Source: Rhizorhabdus wittichii RW1
Lineage (GTDB): Bacteria; Pseudomonadota; Alphaproteobacteria; Sphingomonadales; Sphingomonadaceae
Assembly (NCBI GenBank): GCA_000016765.1
Contig: CP000699.1
Span: 2,877,001 to 2,941,000 of the forward strand
DNA length: 64,000 nucleotides
Reading direction: 5' to 3'
Positions 36,486-45,299 of the stretch are shown here, one piece after another. Position 1 is the stretch's first letter, and the number at the start of each line of letters is the position of its first letter. Made by a program: the position numbers and the translations under genes. Below the pieces are notes generated by a model, which was not told the DNA's origin, did not search any database, and saw only the letters and a program-made list of their open reading frames with translations.

Positions 36486-36667
36486 AGGCGCTGCTCCGCC
36501 GGCTGCGCGACACCGCCCGGCTGATGGTCGGCCAGCCGAGCTACGACGCCTATTGCGCGCACATGGCCGAGCATCATGCCGACCGGCCGCCGATGAGCCG
36601 CACCGACTTCTTCCGCGAGCGCGAGCAGACGCGCTTCGGATCGGGCGGCAACGGCCGCTGCTGCTGA
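36482..36667 (+). CDS. ybdD: YbdD/YjiX family small protein
   Basis: 61 residues (MKALLRRLRDTARLMVGQPS). The family core is present: GQPSYDAYCAHMAEHHADRP and MSRTDFFREREQTRF, ending GNGRCC. This tiny cysteine-ending protein is encoded after cstA in many bacteria and is needed for CstA-type uptake, so it is probably a transporter partner. The ATG overlaps the cstA stop (ATGA). Confidence 0.9.
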   Translation: MKALLRRLRDTARLMVGQPSYDAYCAHMAEHHADRPPMSRTDFFREREQTRFGSGGNGRCC

Positions 36668-36678
36668 GAAAGGGCGAC

Positions 36679-37932
36679 ATGCGTCTCAAGCTGACGCCGC
36701 TGATCTTCGGCGGCATGGCGCTCGGCATCGCGACCGGCGTCGGCGTGCATCTCTGGGCCGGCGGCGACGCGGCCGCCGCCGCGCGGATCGCCGACTATCT
36801 CCAGCTTCCGGCCGACGTCTTCCTGCGCCTGATCAAGATGATCGTCGCGCCGCTGGTCTTCGCGACGCTGGTGACGGGCATCGCGCATATGGGCGACGTC
36901 GCCAGCCTCGGCCGGATGGGCGCCCGCGCGATGGGCTGGTTCGTCACCGCCGGGCTCGTCTCGCTCTCGCTCGGCCTGCTGTTCGTCAACGCCTTCGCGC
37001 CGGGCGAGGCACTGCACCTCGTCCGCACCGCCGATCCCGGCGGCATGGCCGAGAAGGCGCTGAGCTTCCGGCAGTTCGTGCTCCACATCTTCCCCGAATC
37101 GGTCGTCCAGGCGATGGCCGAGAACCAGATCCTGCAGATCGTCGTCTTCTCGCTGTTCGTCGGCGTCGCGCTGTCGGCGGCGGGCGAGCGGGGCAAGCCG
37201 CTGCTGGCCGTGGTCGAGGCGACCGCCGAGCTGATGCTGACGATCACCGGCTATGTCATGCGCGCCGCGCCGCTGGCGGTGTTCGGCGCGATCGCGGCGA
37301 CGGTCGCGACCCAGGGCGCGGGGATATTGCTGACCTTCGGCGCGCTGATCGGGGAGTTCTACGTCGCGCTCGCCGCCTTGTGCCTGGTCCTGCTCGGCGC
37401 CGGCGCGGCGTTCCTCGGCGGGGGCCTCGCGCCGCTGCTCCGCCATGTCCGCGAGCCGCTGCTGCTCGCCTTCTCGACCGCCTCCTCCGAAGCGGCCTAT
37501 CCGCGGCTGATGGAGGCGCTCGACCGCGCCGGCGTCCCCCGCCGCGTCTACGGCTTCGTGCTGCCGCTCGGCTACAGCTTCAACCTCGACGGGTCGATGA
37601 TGTACGCCACCTTCGCGGCGATCTTCATCGCCCAGGCCTATGGCGTCGACCTGCCGATCGCCACCCAGATCACCATGCTGCTGGTGCTGATGGTCACCAG
37701 CAAGGGGATTGCGGGCGTATCGCGCGCCAGCCTCGTCGTCGTCGCGGCGACGCTCGCCCAGTTCGACCTTCCCGTCGAAGGGGTGGCGTTGCTGCTGGCG
37801 ATCGATCATTTCATGGACATGGGCCGCACCACGACCAATGTGCTCGGCAACGCGATCGCCACCGCGGTCGTCGCCAAATGGGAAAGCGCGGACCAGCCTC
37901 GCCCCCTGATCACCGAAAGCGGGAGACTGTGA
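36679..37932 (+). CDS. Dicarboxylate/amino-acid:cation symporter (DAACS family)
   Basis: 417 residues, eight membrane helices and two re-entrant hairpins. Hallmarks: LIKMIVAPLVFATLVTGIAHMGD (about 50-72), the Ser-rich hairpin AFSTASSEAAYPRLMEAL (about 268-285), YSFNLDGSMMYATFAAIFIAQAYG (about 304-327) and MDMGRTTTNVLGNAIAT (about 378-394). It moves glutamate, aspartate or C4-dicarboxylates with protons or sodium. Eleven bases after ybdD; its stop overlaps the RidA start. Confidence 0.93.
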   Translation: MRLKLTPLIFGGMALGIATGVGVHLWAGGDAAAAARIADYLQLPADVFLRLIKMIVAPLVFATLVTGIAHMGDVASLGRMGARAMGWFVTAGLVSLSLGLLFVNAFAPGEALHLVRTADPGGMAEKALSFRQFVLHIFPESVVQAMAENQILQIVVFSLFVGVALSAAGERGKPLLAVVEATAELMLTITGYVMRAAPLAVFGAIAATVATQGAGILLTFGALIGEFYVALAALCLVLLGAGAAFLGGGLAPLLRHVREPLLLAFSTASSEAAYPRLMEALDRAGVPRRVYGFVLPLGYSFNLDGSMMYATFAAIFIAQAYGVDLPIATQITMLLVLMVTSKGIAGVSRASLVVVAATLAQFDLPVEGVALLLAIDHFMDMGRTTTNVLGNAIATAVVAKWESADQPRPLITESGRL

Positions 37933-38447
37933 TGAAGACCAAGCCGATGATCGCCGCCGTCGCGGCCGCCCTTCTCGCGACCGGCGCCGCCTCGGCCGCC
38001 CCCGCGCCGGTCGAGCGGATCGCCAGCCCGGGGCCCGACGGCAAGCCCGGCCTGATCCTGAAGGGCGTGATCGTGCCGGCCGGCTACGAGACCTTCTACC
38101 TGTCGGGCCAGCTCGCCGACCCGATCGACCCCGCCCGGACGGCGACGATCGACGATTATGGCGACACCCGCACCCAGACGCTGAGCGTCCTCGCCAAGAT
38201 CAGGACGCTGCTCGCCAGCAAGGGCTATGCAATGGCCGACGTCGTCAAGATGCAGGCCTTCCTCGCCGCCGACCCCAAGCTCGGCAAGATCGACTTCGCG
38301 GGCTTCAACGCCGGCTTCCGCGACTATTTCGGCTCGGCCGCGAACCCGAACACGGTCGCCCGCTCGACCTTCCAGGTCGCCAACCTCGTCCAGCCGATGT
38401 TCCTGGTCGAGATCGAGGTGACCGCGGTGAAGGCACCGGGGAAATAG
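37932..38447 (+). CDS. RidA family protein with signal peptide
   Basis: 171 residues. RidA proteins hydrolyse reactive enamines/imines such as 2-aminoacrylate to keto acids. This one opens with a secretion signal (MKTKPMIAAVAAALLATGAA), unlike cytosolic RidA. The fold is visible: FYLSGQLADP (about 56-65), TRTQTLSVLAKIRTLLASKGYAMADVVKMQAFLA (about 79-112) and RSTFQVANLVQPMFLVEIEVTAV (about 143-165); the usual active-site Arg is represented by the Arg of ARSTFQV. It is the end of the transport operon, beside genes whose enzymes would make imines. Confidence 0.85.
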   Translation: MKTKPMIAAVAAALLATGAASAAPAPVERIASPGPDGKPGLILKGVIVPAGYETFYLSGQLADPIDPARTATIDDYGDTRTQTLSVLAKIRTLLASKGYAMADVVKMQAFLAADPKLGKIDFAGFNAGFRDYFGSAANPNTVARSTFQVANLVQPMFLVEIEVTAVKAPGK

Positions 38448-38473
38448 AGGCGCATCGCCAGCCCCATGTTGAG

Positions 38474-38506
38474 ATATCCTATAGGATATGATATCGGATA
38501 GGATAT
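38474..38506. promoter_or_regulatory. Tandem palindromic operator of the PIN/antitoxin operon
   Basis: ATATCCTATAGGATAT (38474-38489, perfect 16-base palindrome) is followed one base later by ATATCGGATAGGATAT (38491-38506), which keeps 5-base inverted arms. The second covers the ribosome-binding region and the first bases of the PIN start codon. Such paired sites fit binding of the RHH/antitoxin complex for autoregulation. Confidence 0.7.
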
Positions 38507-38930
38507 GCTCGGGGTCGTGCTTGATACGTCCATTGTGGTCGCCGCGCTTCGCAGCCGGACCGGCGCGGCGAACGCGATCCTTCGGGAAGTCGCCCGACAG
38601 CGGTTGCAGCCGATGGTCACGACGGCGCTGTTCCTCGAATATGAGGCGGTATTGAAGCGGCCCGAGCAACGCTTGGCCCACGGTCTCGATGAAAGCGGCG
38701 TGGACCGCTTCCTCGCAGCGCTGGCCAGCGCGTGCGCCCCGGTCGAGATAAGTTTCCATTGGCGTCCGCAACTGGCCGACGCGGACGACGAAATGGTTCT
38801 GGAGGCGGCGGTGAACGGTCGCGCAAATGCGATCGTCACGCACAATATAAGGGATTTTGCCCAGGTTGCCGGGCGCTTCGGAATTCGCGTGCTGAAGCCC
38901 GGCGACCTGTTGCTGGAGATGCGTTCATGA
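38505..38930 (+). CDS. PIN-domain ribonuclease toxin
   Basis: 141 residues of the PIN family seen in putative toxin-antitoxin systems. Acidic residues of the Mg-dependent nuclease site: Asp in VVLDTSIVVAAL (about 4-15), Glu in TALFLEYEAVL (about 41-51), Asp in LADADDEMVLEAA (about 91-103) and Asp in THNIRDFAQ (about 113-121). The toxin gene comes first and the antitoxin second, the reverse of the usual VapBC order. It overlaps the antitoxin start by four bases. Confidence 0.88.
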   Translation: MLGVVLDTSIVVAALRSRTGAANAILREVARQRLQPMVTTALFLEYEAVLKRPEQRLAHGLDESGVDRFLAALASACAPVEISFHWRPQLADADDEMVLEAAVNGRANAIVTHNIRDFAQVAGRFGIRVLKPGDLLLEMRS

Positions 38931-39181
38931 ACAAGGCTTCCTATCCCCTGAAGCTCCCCGCCTCGATCAAGTCCGCCGCCCAGCGCCTGGCGCGGGAGGA
39001 TGGCGTATCGCTCAACCAGTGGATTTCAGTGGCGGTGGCGGAGAAGATCGGCGCGGTGGAAACGGCGGCGGAATTCCTGCGCGTCCGGGCCGGAAAGGCG
39101 AAGCCGGCGGACCTCCTGCCCTTCCTCGACGCGGCGGCCGGCGAGTCGGCGTCGCCAGCCGATGAAATGCCCAACGCCTGA
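38927..39181 (+). CDS. Antitoxin, HicB/ribbon-helix-helix-like
   Basis: 84 residues. The N-terminal YPLKLPASIKSAAQRLAREDGVSLNQWISVAVAEKI (about 4-39) is a ribbon-helix-helix pattern with SLNQWI as in HicB C-terminal DNA-binding domains; the rest should bind the toxin. The ATG overlaps the toxin stop, ensuring paired translation. It would bind the palindromes at 38474-38506. Confidence 0.82.
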   Translation: MNKASYPLKLPASIKSAAQRLAREDGVSLNQWISVAVAEKIGAVETAAEFLRVRAGKAKPADLLPFLDAAAGESASPADEMPNA

Positions 39182-39199
39182 AGGTCGCGACCGCGGCGA

Positions 39200-40117
39200 T
39201 CAGAGTTTGAGCGCGTCGGGGACCTTGTAGCCCCATTCGCCATATTTCCGGGCGATCACCCCCGCCATGATCCGCAGCTCGGGCGAGGAGTCGCCGATGC
39301 GGTGGCTCATGATGATCGGCGAGGTCGCGCCTTCGAGCAGCTCGCGATAGCGGACGTCGTGGCTGCGCGCACGGCGCACCGTCTCGGGGACGATCGCGAT
39401 CCCCTCCTCGGCGGCGACGAGGCCGATCGCGGTCTGCAGCTCGCGCGCCTCCTGCACGACGCGCGGCTCGATCGAATGGTCGCGGAACAAGGAGAGCACC
39501 TGGTCGGCATAGCTGGGGCGCGGCTGGCGGGGGTAGATGATCAGCGGCAGGTCGGCCAGCGCGCGGATCGAGATCGGCCCCTCCTCGCGCGCCAGCGGGC
39601 TCGCGGCGGGCAACGCGACGATCAGCGCCTCGTAGCGCAGCACGGTGCGCTGGAGCGACGGGTCCTCGAAGCGGATGCGGCCGAAGCCGACGTCGATCCG
39701 CCCCTCCTTGAGCGCGGCGATCTGGTCGAAGGTCACGCTCTCGACCAGGACCAGCTCGACGTCGGGCGCCTCGATGCGGAACTCGCGGATCAGCTCGGGC
39801 AGGCGCGCATACATGGTCGAGGCGGCGAACCCCATGGCGAAGCGCCGCCGTTCCGATCCGACCGCGGTGCGCACCATCGCGCGCATGTCCTCCATCCGGC
39901 CGAGCATCTGGAGCGCCTGTTCATGGACGAGATGGCCGACCGCGGTCAGCTTGAGCGGGCGGCTGGAGCGGTCGATCAGCTCGGCGCCGATCTCCTCCTC
40001 CAGCTGCCGGATCGTCCGGCTGAGCGGCGGCTGGGCGATGTGCAGCCTCTCGGCGGCGCGGTTGAAGTTGCGCTCGGCAACCACGGTGGCGAAGTAGCGA
40101 AGCTGGCGCAGATCCAT
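39200..40117 (-). CDS. LysR-family regulator (BenM/CatM-like)
   Basis: 305 residues. HTH MDLRQLRYFATVVAERNFNR then AAERLHIAQPPLSRTIRQLEEEIGAELIDR, the pattern of the CatM/BenM/CatR branch. Divergent from the dioxygenase genes with a 164-base gap that holds an ATAC-N7-GTAT site three bases from its own ATG. The effector is expected to be benzoate, muconate or a related compound. Confidence 0.92.
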   Translation of the reverse strand: MDLRQLRYFATVVAERNFNRAAERLHIAQPPLSRTIRQLEEEIGAELIDRSSRPLKLTAVGHLVHEQALQMLGRMEDMRAMVRTAVGSERRRFAMGFAASTMYARLPELIREFRIEAPDVELVLVESVTFDQIAALKEGRIDVGFGRIRFEDPSLQRTVLRYEALIVALPAASPLAREEGPISIRALADLPLIIYPRQPRPSYADQVLSLFRDHSIEPRVVQEARELQTAIGLVAAEEGIAIVPETVRRARSHDVRYRELLEGATSPIIMSHRIGDSSPELRIMAGVIARKYGEWGYKVPDALKL

Positions 40118-40120
40118 AAA

Positions 40121-40135
40121 ATACCTCAAGGGTAT
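40121..40135. promoter_or_regulatory. BenM/CatM-type operator ATAC-N7-GTAT
   Basis: ATACCTCAAGGGTAT, an exact match to the ATAC-N7-GTAT box of BenM and CatM, next to the regulator start. A single ATAC half-site with a weak partner lies at 40243-40246, about 36 bases before the dioxygenase start. Confidence 0.7.
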
Positions 40136-40281
40136 CTTATCGAGATCGGATTGATCTTTGCAACCTTCGCCCAAGCCCAATTATCATCGACCGATAGAAA
40201 GGATCGGGAGAGCGCATCGCAGCGACATGGCCTCCCCCGAAAATACCTTTCGGATCAAGATGACGGCAGAGGAGAGCTTCC

Positions 40282-41634
40282 ATGACGATGTCCATCCGCG
40301 ACCGCGTGGCGACCGCCGTCGTCGACGATCCGGCCAGCGGGGCGTTCCGTTGCCGGCGGGACATCTTCACCGATCCCGACATCTTCGACCTCGAGATGAA
40401 GCACATCTTCGAGGGCAATTGGGTCTATCTCGCCCATGAGAGCCAGGTCGCGGGCAAGAACGACTATTTCACCACGTCGATCGGCCGGGTCCCCGTCATC
40501 CTGACGCGGGGCAAGGACGGCGCGATCAACGCCTTCGTCAACGCCTGCTCGCATCGCGGCGCCCAGCTCTGCCGGCGCAAGCGCGGCAACCAGCCGCTGC
40601 TCGTCTGTCCCTTCCACGGCTGGAGCTTCCGCACCGACGGGTCGCTGCTCAAGGCGAAGGACGCGGCGACCGGCGCCTATCCGGACAGCTTCGACCGCGA
40701 CGGATCGCACGACCTGACCCGCATCGCCCGCTTCGCCGACTATCGCGGCTTCCTGTTCGGCAGCCTCAACCCCGACGTCGCGCCGCTGGAGGACTATCTG
40801 GGCGAGACCCGGCTGATCATCGACCAGATCGTCGACCAGGCGCCCGAGGGCCTGGAGATCCTGACCGGCAATTCGACCTACATCTTCGACGGCAACTGGA
40901 AGCTGCAGATGGAGAATGGCTGCGACGGCTACCATGTCAGCTCGGTCCACGCCAACTACGCCTCGACCATGGCGCGGCGCGCGGAGGGCGGCACCCGGGC
41001 GGTCGACGCCAATGGCTGGTCGAAGGCGGTGAGCGGCGTCTACGGCTTCGAGAACGGCCATATCCTGCTGTGGACCCGCGTGCTCAACCCGGAGGTCCGC
41101 CCGGTCTGGACGCAGCGGGCGGCGCTCGCGGAGCGGCTCGGCGCGGACCGGGCCGAGATCATCGTCAGCCAGAGCCGCAACCTGGCGCTCTATCCCAACG
41201 TCTTCCTGATGGACCAGTTCTCCACCCAGATCCGGGTGGTGCGCCCGATCGACGTCCACCGGACCGAGGTGACGATCTACTGCTTCGCGCCGAAGGGCGA
41301 GAGCGCCGAGCTCCGCGCGACCCGCATCCGGCAATATGAGGATTTCTTCAACGTCTCCGGCATGGGCACACCCGACGACCTGGAGGAGTTCCGCTCCTGC
41401 CAGTCGGCCTATGAAGGGGCGGGCGCGCTGTGGAACGACCTCAGCCGCGGGGCGACGCGCTGGATCGCCGGGCCCGACGACAATGCCCGCGCGATGGGGA
41501 TGAATCCGCTGCTGTCGAGCGAGCGCAGCGAGGATGAAGGGCTGTTCGTTCGCCAGCACGAATATTGGGCGCGCGCGATGCTCGCCGGGATCGACCGGGA
41601 GAGCGATGCCGCCCTGCTGGAGGCGGCGGAATGA
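40282..41634 (+). CDS. benA: Ring-hydroxylating dioxygenase alpha subunit (benzoate/toluate type)
   Basis: 450 residues. Inserts O2 into an aromatic acid to give a cis-diol. Rieske centre: CSH...CPFH with 17 residues between (about 93-116). Mononuclear iron ligands: the GCDGYHVSSVH stretch (about 214-224) with two His, the third acidic ligand expected near residue 360-380. Closest in layout to the benzoate/anthranilate group. [11 protein letters not shown]. The stop overlaps the beta-subunit start. The exact aromatic acid cannot be read from sequence. Confidence 0.9.
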   Translation: MTMSIRDRVATAVVDDPASGAFRCRRDIFTDPDIFDLEMKHIFEGNWVYLAHESQVAGKNDYFTTSIGRVPVILTRGKDGAINAFVNACSHRGAQLCRRKRGNQPLLVCPFHGWSFRTDGSLLKAKDAATGAYPDSFDRDGSHDLTRIARFADYRGFLFGSLNPDVAPLEDYLGETRLIIDQIVDQAPEGLEILTGNSTYIFDGNWKLQMENGCDGYHVSSVHANYASTMARRAEGGTRAVDANGWSKAVSGVYGFENGHILLWTRVLNPEVRPVWTQRAALAERLGADRAEIIVSQSRNLALYPNVFLMDQFSTQIRVVRPIDVHRTEVTIYCFAPKGESAELRATRIRQYEDFFNVSGMGTPDDLEEFRSCQSAYEGAGALWNDLSRGATRWIAGPDDNARAMGMNPLLSSERSEDEGLFVRQHEYWARAMLAGIDRESDAALLEAAE

Positions 41635-42146
41635 CCGCCCTGCTCGAACCGGTCCGCGCCACCCTGTCCCATGCCGACATCCGCGCCTTCCTCTATCGCG
41701 AGGCCCGGCTGCTCGACGATCGCGACTGGGACGCCTGGCTCGAATGCTATGCGCCCGACGTCGAATATTGGATGCCGGCCTGGACCGACGACGACGATCT
41801 GACCCGCGATCCGCAGGCGGAGATATCGCTGATCTACTATGCCAACCGGCAGGGGCTGGAGGATCGCGTCTACCGGCTCAAGACGGGGCGCTCCTCGGCC
41901 AGCACGCCCGAGGCGCGCACCAGCCACGCGATCAACAATGTCGAGATCCTCGCCGAGCGGGACGGGCTGGTCGAGCTGCGCTACAACTGGCACACGCTCA
42001 GCCATCGCCTGCAGCAGACCAGCCAGTTCTTCGGCACCGCCTTCTGCACGCTCGACACGCGCGGCGACGCGATCCGGATCGTCAGGAAGAAGATCGTCCT
42101 CAAGAACGACTATATCCACCAGGTCGTCGACATCTATCATCTCTGA
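41631..42146 (+). CDS. benB: Ring-hydroxylating dioxygenase beta subunit
   Basis: 171 residues, cystatin/SnoaL-like fold. FLYREARLLDDRDWDAWLECYAPDVEYWMPAW (about 20-51) and the C-terminal FCTLDTRGDAIRIVRKKIVLKNDYIHQVVDIYHL (about 138-171) match the BenB family. Completes the alpha3beta3 oxygenase; start overlaps the alpha stop (ATGA). Confidence 0.92.
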   Translation: MTALLEPVRATLSHADIRAFLYREARLLDDRDWDAWLECYAPDVEYWMPAWTDDDDLTRDPQAEISLIYYANRQGLEDRVYRLKTGRSSASTPEARTSHAINNVEILAERDGLVELRYNWHTLSHRLQQTSQFFGTAFCTLDTRGDAIRIVRKKIVLKNDYIHQVVDIYHL

Positions 42147-42159
42147 CCAGGAGCCGGAC

Positions 42160-42942
42160 ATGTTCGAAGGGCGTTTCGCGGGCAAGGCGATGGTCGTCAC
42201 CGGCGCCGGGCAGGGCATCGGCGCTGGCGTCGCCGCTCGCGCCGCGGCGGAAGGGGCGAGCGTGCTCCTGGTCGACCGGGCGGAGATCGTCGCGACGGTG
42301 GCGGATCGCATCATCGCCGCCGGCGGCGTCGCGGCAACGGCGCTGTGCGACCTGGAGACCGCGGCGGGCGCGCAGGCGGCGATGGCGGCGGCGATCGCCG
42401 CCTTTGGGCGCATCGACATCCTCGTCAACAATGTCGGCGGCGCGATCCGAATGCGGCCCTTCGCGGAGTTCGAGCCCGACCAGATCGACGCCGAGATCCG
42501 GCGCTCGCTGATGCCGACGCTCTATTGCTGCCATGCGGTGCTGCCGGTGATGCTGGCGCAGCGATCGGGCACCATCGTCAACCTCTCGTCCAACGCGACG
42601 CGCGGCATCCGCCGGGCGCCCTATTCGGCGGCCAAGGGCGGGATCAACGGCCTGACCCAGAGCCTGGCCATGGAATATGCCGGTTCCGGCATCCGCGTCG
42701 TCGCGACCGCCCCCGGCGGGACCGAGGCCCCGCCCCGGCAGGTGCCGCGCAATGCGGCGGGCGACAGCGAGCAGGAGCGCGCCTGGATGGCCGAGGCGGT
42801 CGCCCAGGTGACCGAATCGAGCTTCCTCAAGCGCTACGGCACGCTCGACGAGCAGATCGCCCCGATCCTGTTCCTCGCCTCCGACGAGGCGAGCTACATC
42901 ACCGGCAGCATCCTGCCGGTGGCCGGCGGCGACCTGGGGTAG
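42160..42942 (+). CDS. benD: Short-chain dehydrogenase, BenD-like (cis-diol carboxylate dehydrogenase)
   Basis: 260 residues. NAD-binding VTGAGQGIGAGVA (about 13-25), NNVGG (about 90-94), catalytic Ser in IVNLSSNATRG (about 137-147) and YxxxK in APYSAAKGGINGLTQ (about 151-165). Converts the dihydroxycyclohexadiene carboxylate to catechol with loss of CO2. It follows the beta subunit by 13 bases. The reductase gene benC that normally lies between B and D is missing. Confidence 0.88.
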   Translation: MFEGRFAGKAMVVTGAGQGIGAGVAARAAAEGASVLLVDRAEIVATVADRIIAAGGVAATALCDLETAAGAQAAMAAAIAAFGRIDILVNNVGGAIRMRPFAEFEPDQIDAEIRRSLMPTLYCCHAVLPVMLAQRSGTIVNLSSNATRGIRRAPYSAAKGGINGLTQSLAMEYAGSGIRVVATAPGGTEAPPRQVPRNAAGDSEQERAWMAEAVAQVTESSFLKRYGTLDEQIAPILFLASDEASYITGSILPVAGGDLG

Positions 42943-42970
42943 AGTCTTTCACGCCGACTTCCTCATCTTT

Positions 42971-43000
42971 CCGTCATTACCGCGAAAGCGAGAATGACGA
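42971..43000. repeat. REP-like palindrome
   Basis: CCGTCATTACCGCGAAAGCG then AGAATGACGA forms an interrupted hairpin (CGTCATT / AATGACG arms). It is a single copy of the same type of short palindrome seen at 2023 and 8428. It separates the converging BenD-like and GrlR-like genes. Confidence 0.6.
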
Positions 43001-43024
43001 CAGAGACGGAGGATATGGGGAGCC

Positions 43025-43468
43025 TCAGACGATCCGGCTGCGCTCGGTGATCGGGTCGAGGCGGCGCATCACGACGCGAACGTCGGGGCCAGTGGTGCGG
43101 CCGATGCGGCCCTCGAACAGGTCGGGGGTGATCGCCTCCGCCGCGACGTCGAGCCGGAACAGCGGGGCGAGCGAGCCGAACACGCCGCGATAGTCGCTGC
43201 CGAAGCCGTGGCGCACCACCTGCAACGAGGCGGCGAGCGTCGTCGGGCCGTCGATCGCGAACTGGCCATGGAAGATGAGCTGACCGTCGCCGCCCGCCAT
43301 GCGGTTGCCCTCGACATGGAGGACGCCGCCATGCGTCTCGTCATCGCGGCATCCGAACGGTCCGAAACGCAGGGTCCACAGCCCCGCCATCGCCGCCGGG
43401 GTCAGCGGCTGGGGAGCCGGGGCGGCGATCGGAGCGTCGGGGCGGGGCAGGGTGCGCGGCTTGGCCAT
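43025..43468 (-). CDS. GrlR-like hypothetical protein
   Basis: 147 residues. After a Pro-rich start the sequence GLWTLRFGPFGCRDDETHGGVLHVEGNRMAGGDGQLIFHGQF and later RRHGFG-type strands resemble the GrlR family: short beta-barrel proteins with GGV(L) and GGDGQ repeats. GrlR itself inhibits a type III secretion activator; homologues outside that setting have no known role. No secretion genes are nearby. Identification is by pattern and is tentative. Confidence 0.5.
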   Translation of the reverse strand: MAKPRTLPRPDAPIAAPAPQPLTPAAMAGLWTLRFGPFGCRDDETHGGVLHVEGNRMAGGDGQLIFHGQFAIDGPTTLAASLQVVRHGFGSDYRGVFGSLAPLFRLDVAAEAITPDLFEGRIGRTTGPDVRVVMRRLDPITERSRIV

Positions 43469-43530
43469 GACCGGCCAACTAGCTGGTCTTCATGGAGAAA
43501 GGATGAATCCCTCCTCCGAAAAACCGACCC

Positions 43531-44376
<846 letters not shown>

Positions 44377-44447
44377 CTGCGCACTCTCCTGCCAGAAACC
44401 GGTCGCCTAACGGCGATAGGGGGGAGAAGAGTCGTTTGTCCAGCCCT

Positions 44448-45125
44448 TCAAGGCCCGACGCCGTTCCGCGCCTCGGCCCGCGCCTCCAGCAGTCCCCACA
44501 GGCCGCGATGCTGGATCAGCAGTTGCTGTGCGCCGAACATCATCGCGCGGTCGACCGGGGCCTCGGCCACCGCGTCGGCGACCGCCGCCATCGTCCGGCG
44601 CGGGGAGGGGAGCGCGGGCGGGACGAGCGCGACGCCGAAGCGCTGGGCCGCCGCATCGATCACGGTGCGGATCGCGCGCCAGTCGAGCACCAGCGCGACC
44701 GCCGCGCCGAGCGCGCAGCCGGCGCGATCCGACCGGCCGAGCATGTCGAGCGCGTGGCGCTGGCCCGCGACCGCCGCCTCGCAGCGGGCCTGGCCCGGCG
44801 TGCTCGGCAAGGGACCCGCCGCCACCACCACGCGCATCAGATAGGCGCGCTCCGCGGCGAAGCCCTCGGTCGCCGCGTCGAGCCAGCCGCGCACCGGGCC
44901 GGCGGCGGTACGGCCCCGCGCCTGGTCGATGACGCCGGCCCCGCCGCCATGGAGGCTGGACAACAGATGGACCGCATCGGCCAGGTCCCGCGACGCCTCC
45001 CGGCCCCGCGCGAAGATCTGGCTTGCGATATAGGGGTGGCCCTTCGCGCCCTCCGCCTGGAGCAACGCGCCGACCGTCTCGACCGCGCCTGGACGCGCGG
45101 CCTCCTGCTCGTGAACATACGCCAT
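44448..45125 (-). CDS. Helical protein of unknown function
   Basis: 225 residues, Ala-rich and mostly helical, opening MAYVHEQEAARPGAVETVGALLQAEG. No signal peptide or membrane helix. RTMAAVADAVAEAPVDRAMM and QQLLIQHRGLWGLLEARAEA near the end look like paired helices. I recognise no family with confidence. The ATG at 45125 is chosen because the frame before it lacks coding character. It converges with nothing and stands divergent from the polysaccharide locus. Confidence 0.7.
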   Translation of the reverse strand: MAYVHEQEAARPGAVETVGALLQAEGAKGHPYIASQIFARGREASRDLADAVHLLSSLHGGGAGVIDQARGRTAAGPVRGWLDAATEGFAAERAYLMRVVVAAGPLPSTPGQARCEAAVAGQRHALDMLGRSDRAGCALGAAVALVLDWRAIRTVIDAAAQRFGVALVPPALPSPRRTMAAVADAVAEAPVDRAMMFGAQQLLIQHRGLWGLLEARAEARNGVGP

Positions 45126-45299
45126 ACGCAACACATCCCGAATACAACCGGACAAGCATGGACGACAGGAACGCGCCGCCCACGCGAATCGGCATAGCGC
45201 GATCGGGGTAAATGGGCGGTTACGGCGGCGAAATTTTTCCGCGCGCTGAGCGATCCCCGCCATTGCCGATCACCGCGATACCACCTAGTCATCGCGGCG

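Noticed and set aside
33027-36728. Single 1233-residue minus-strand protein
   Set aside because: Only the part below 34205 is coding (beta-lyase). The remainder is the antisense of cstA and ybdD.
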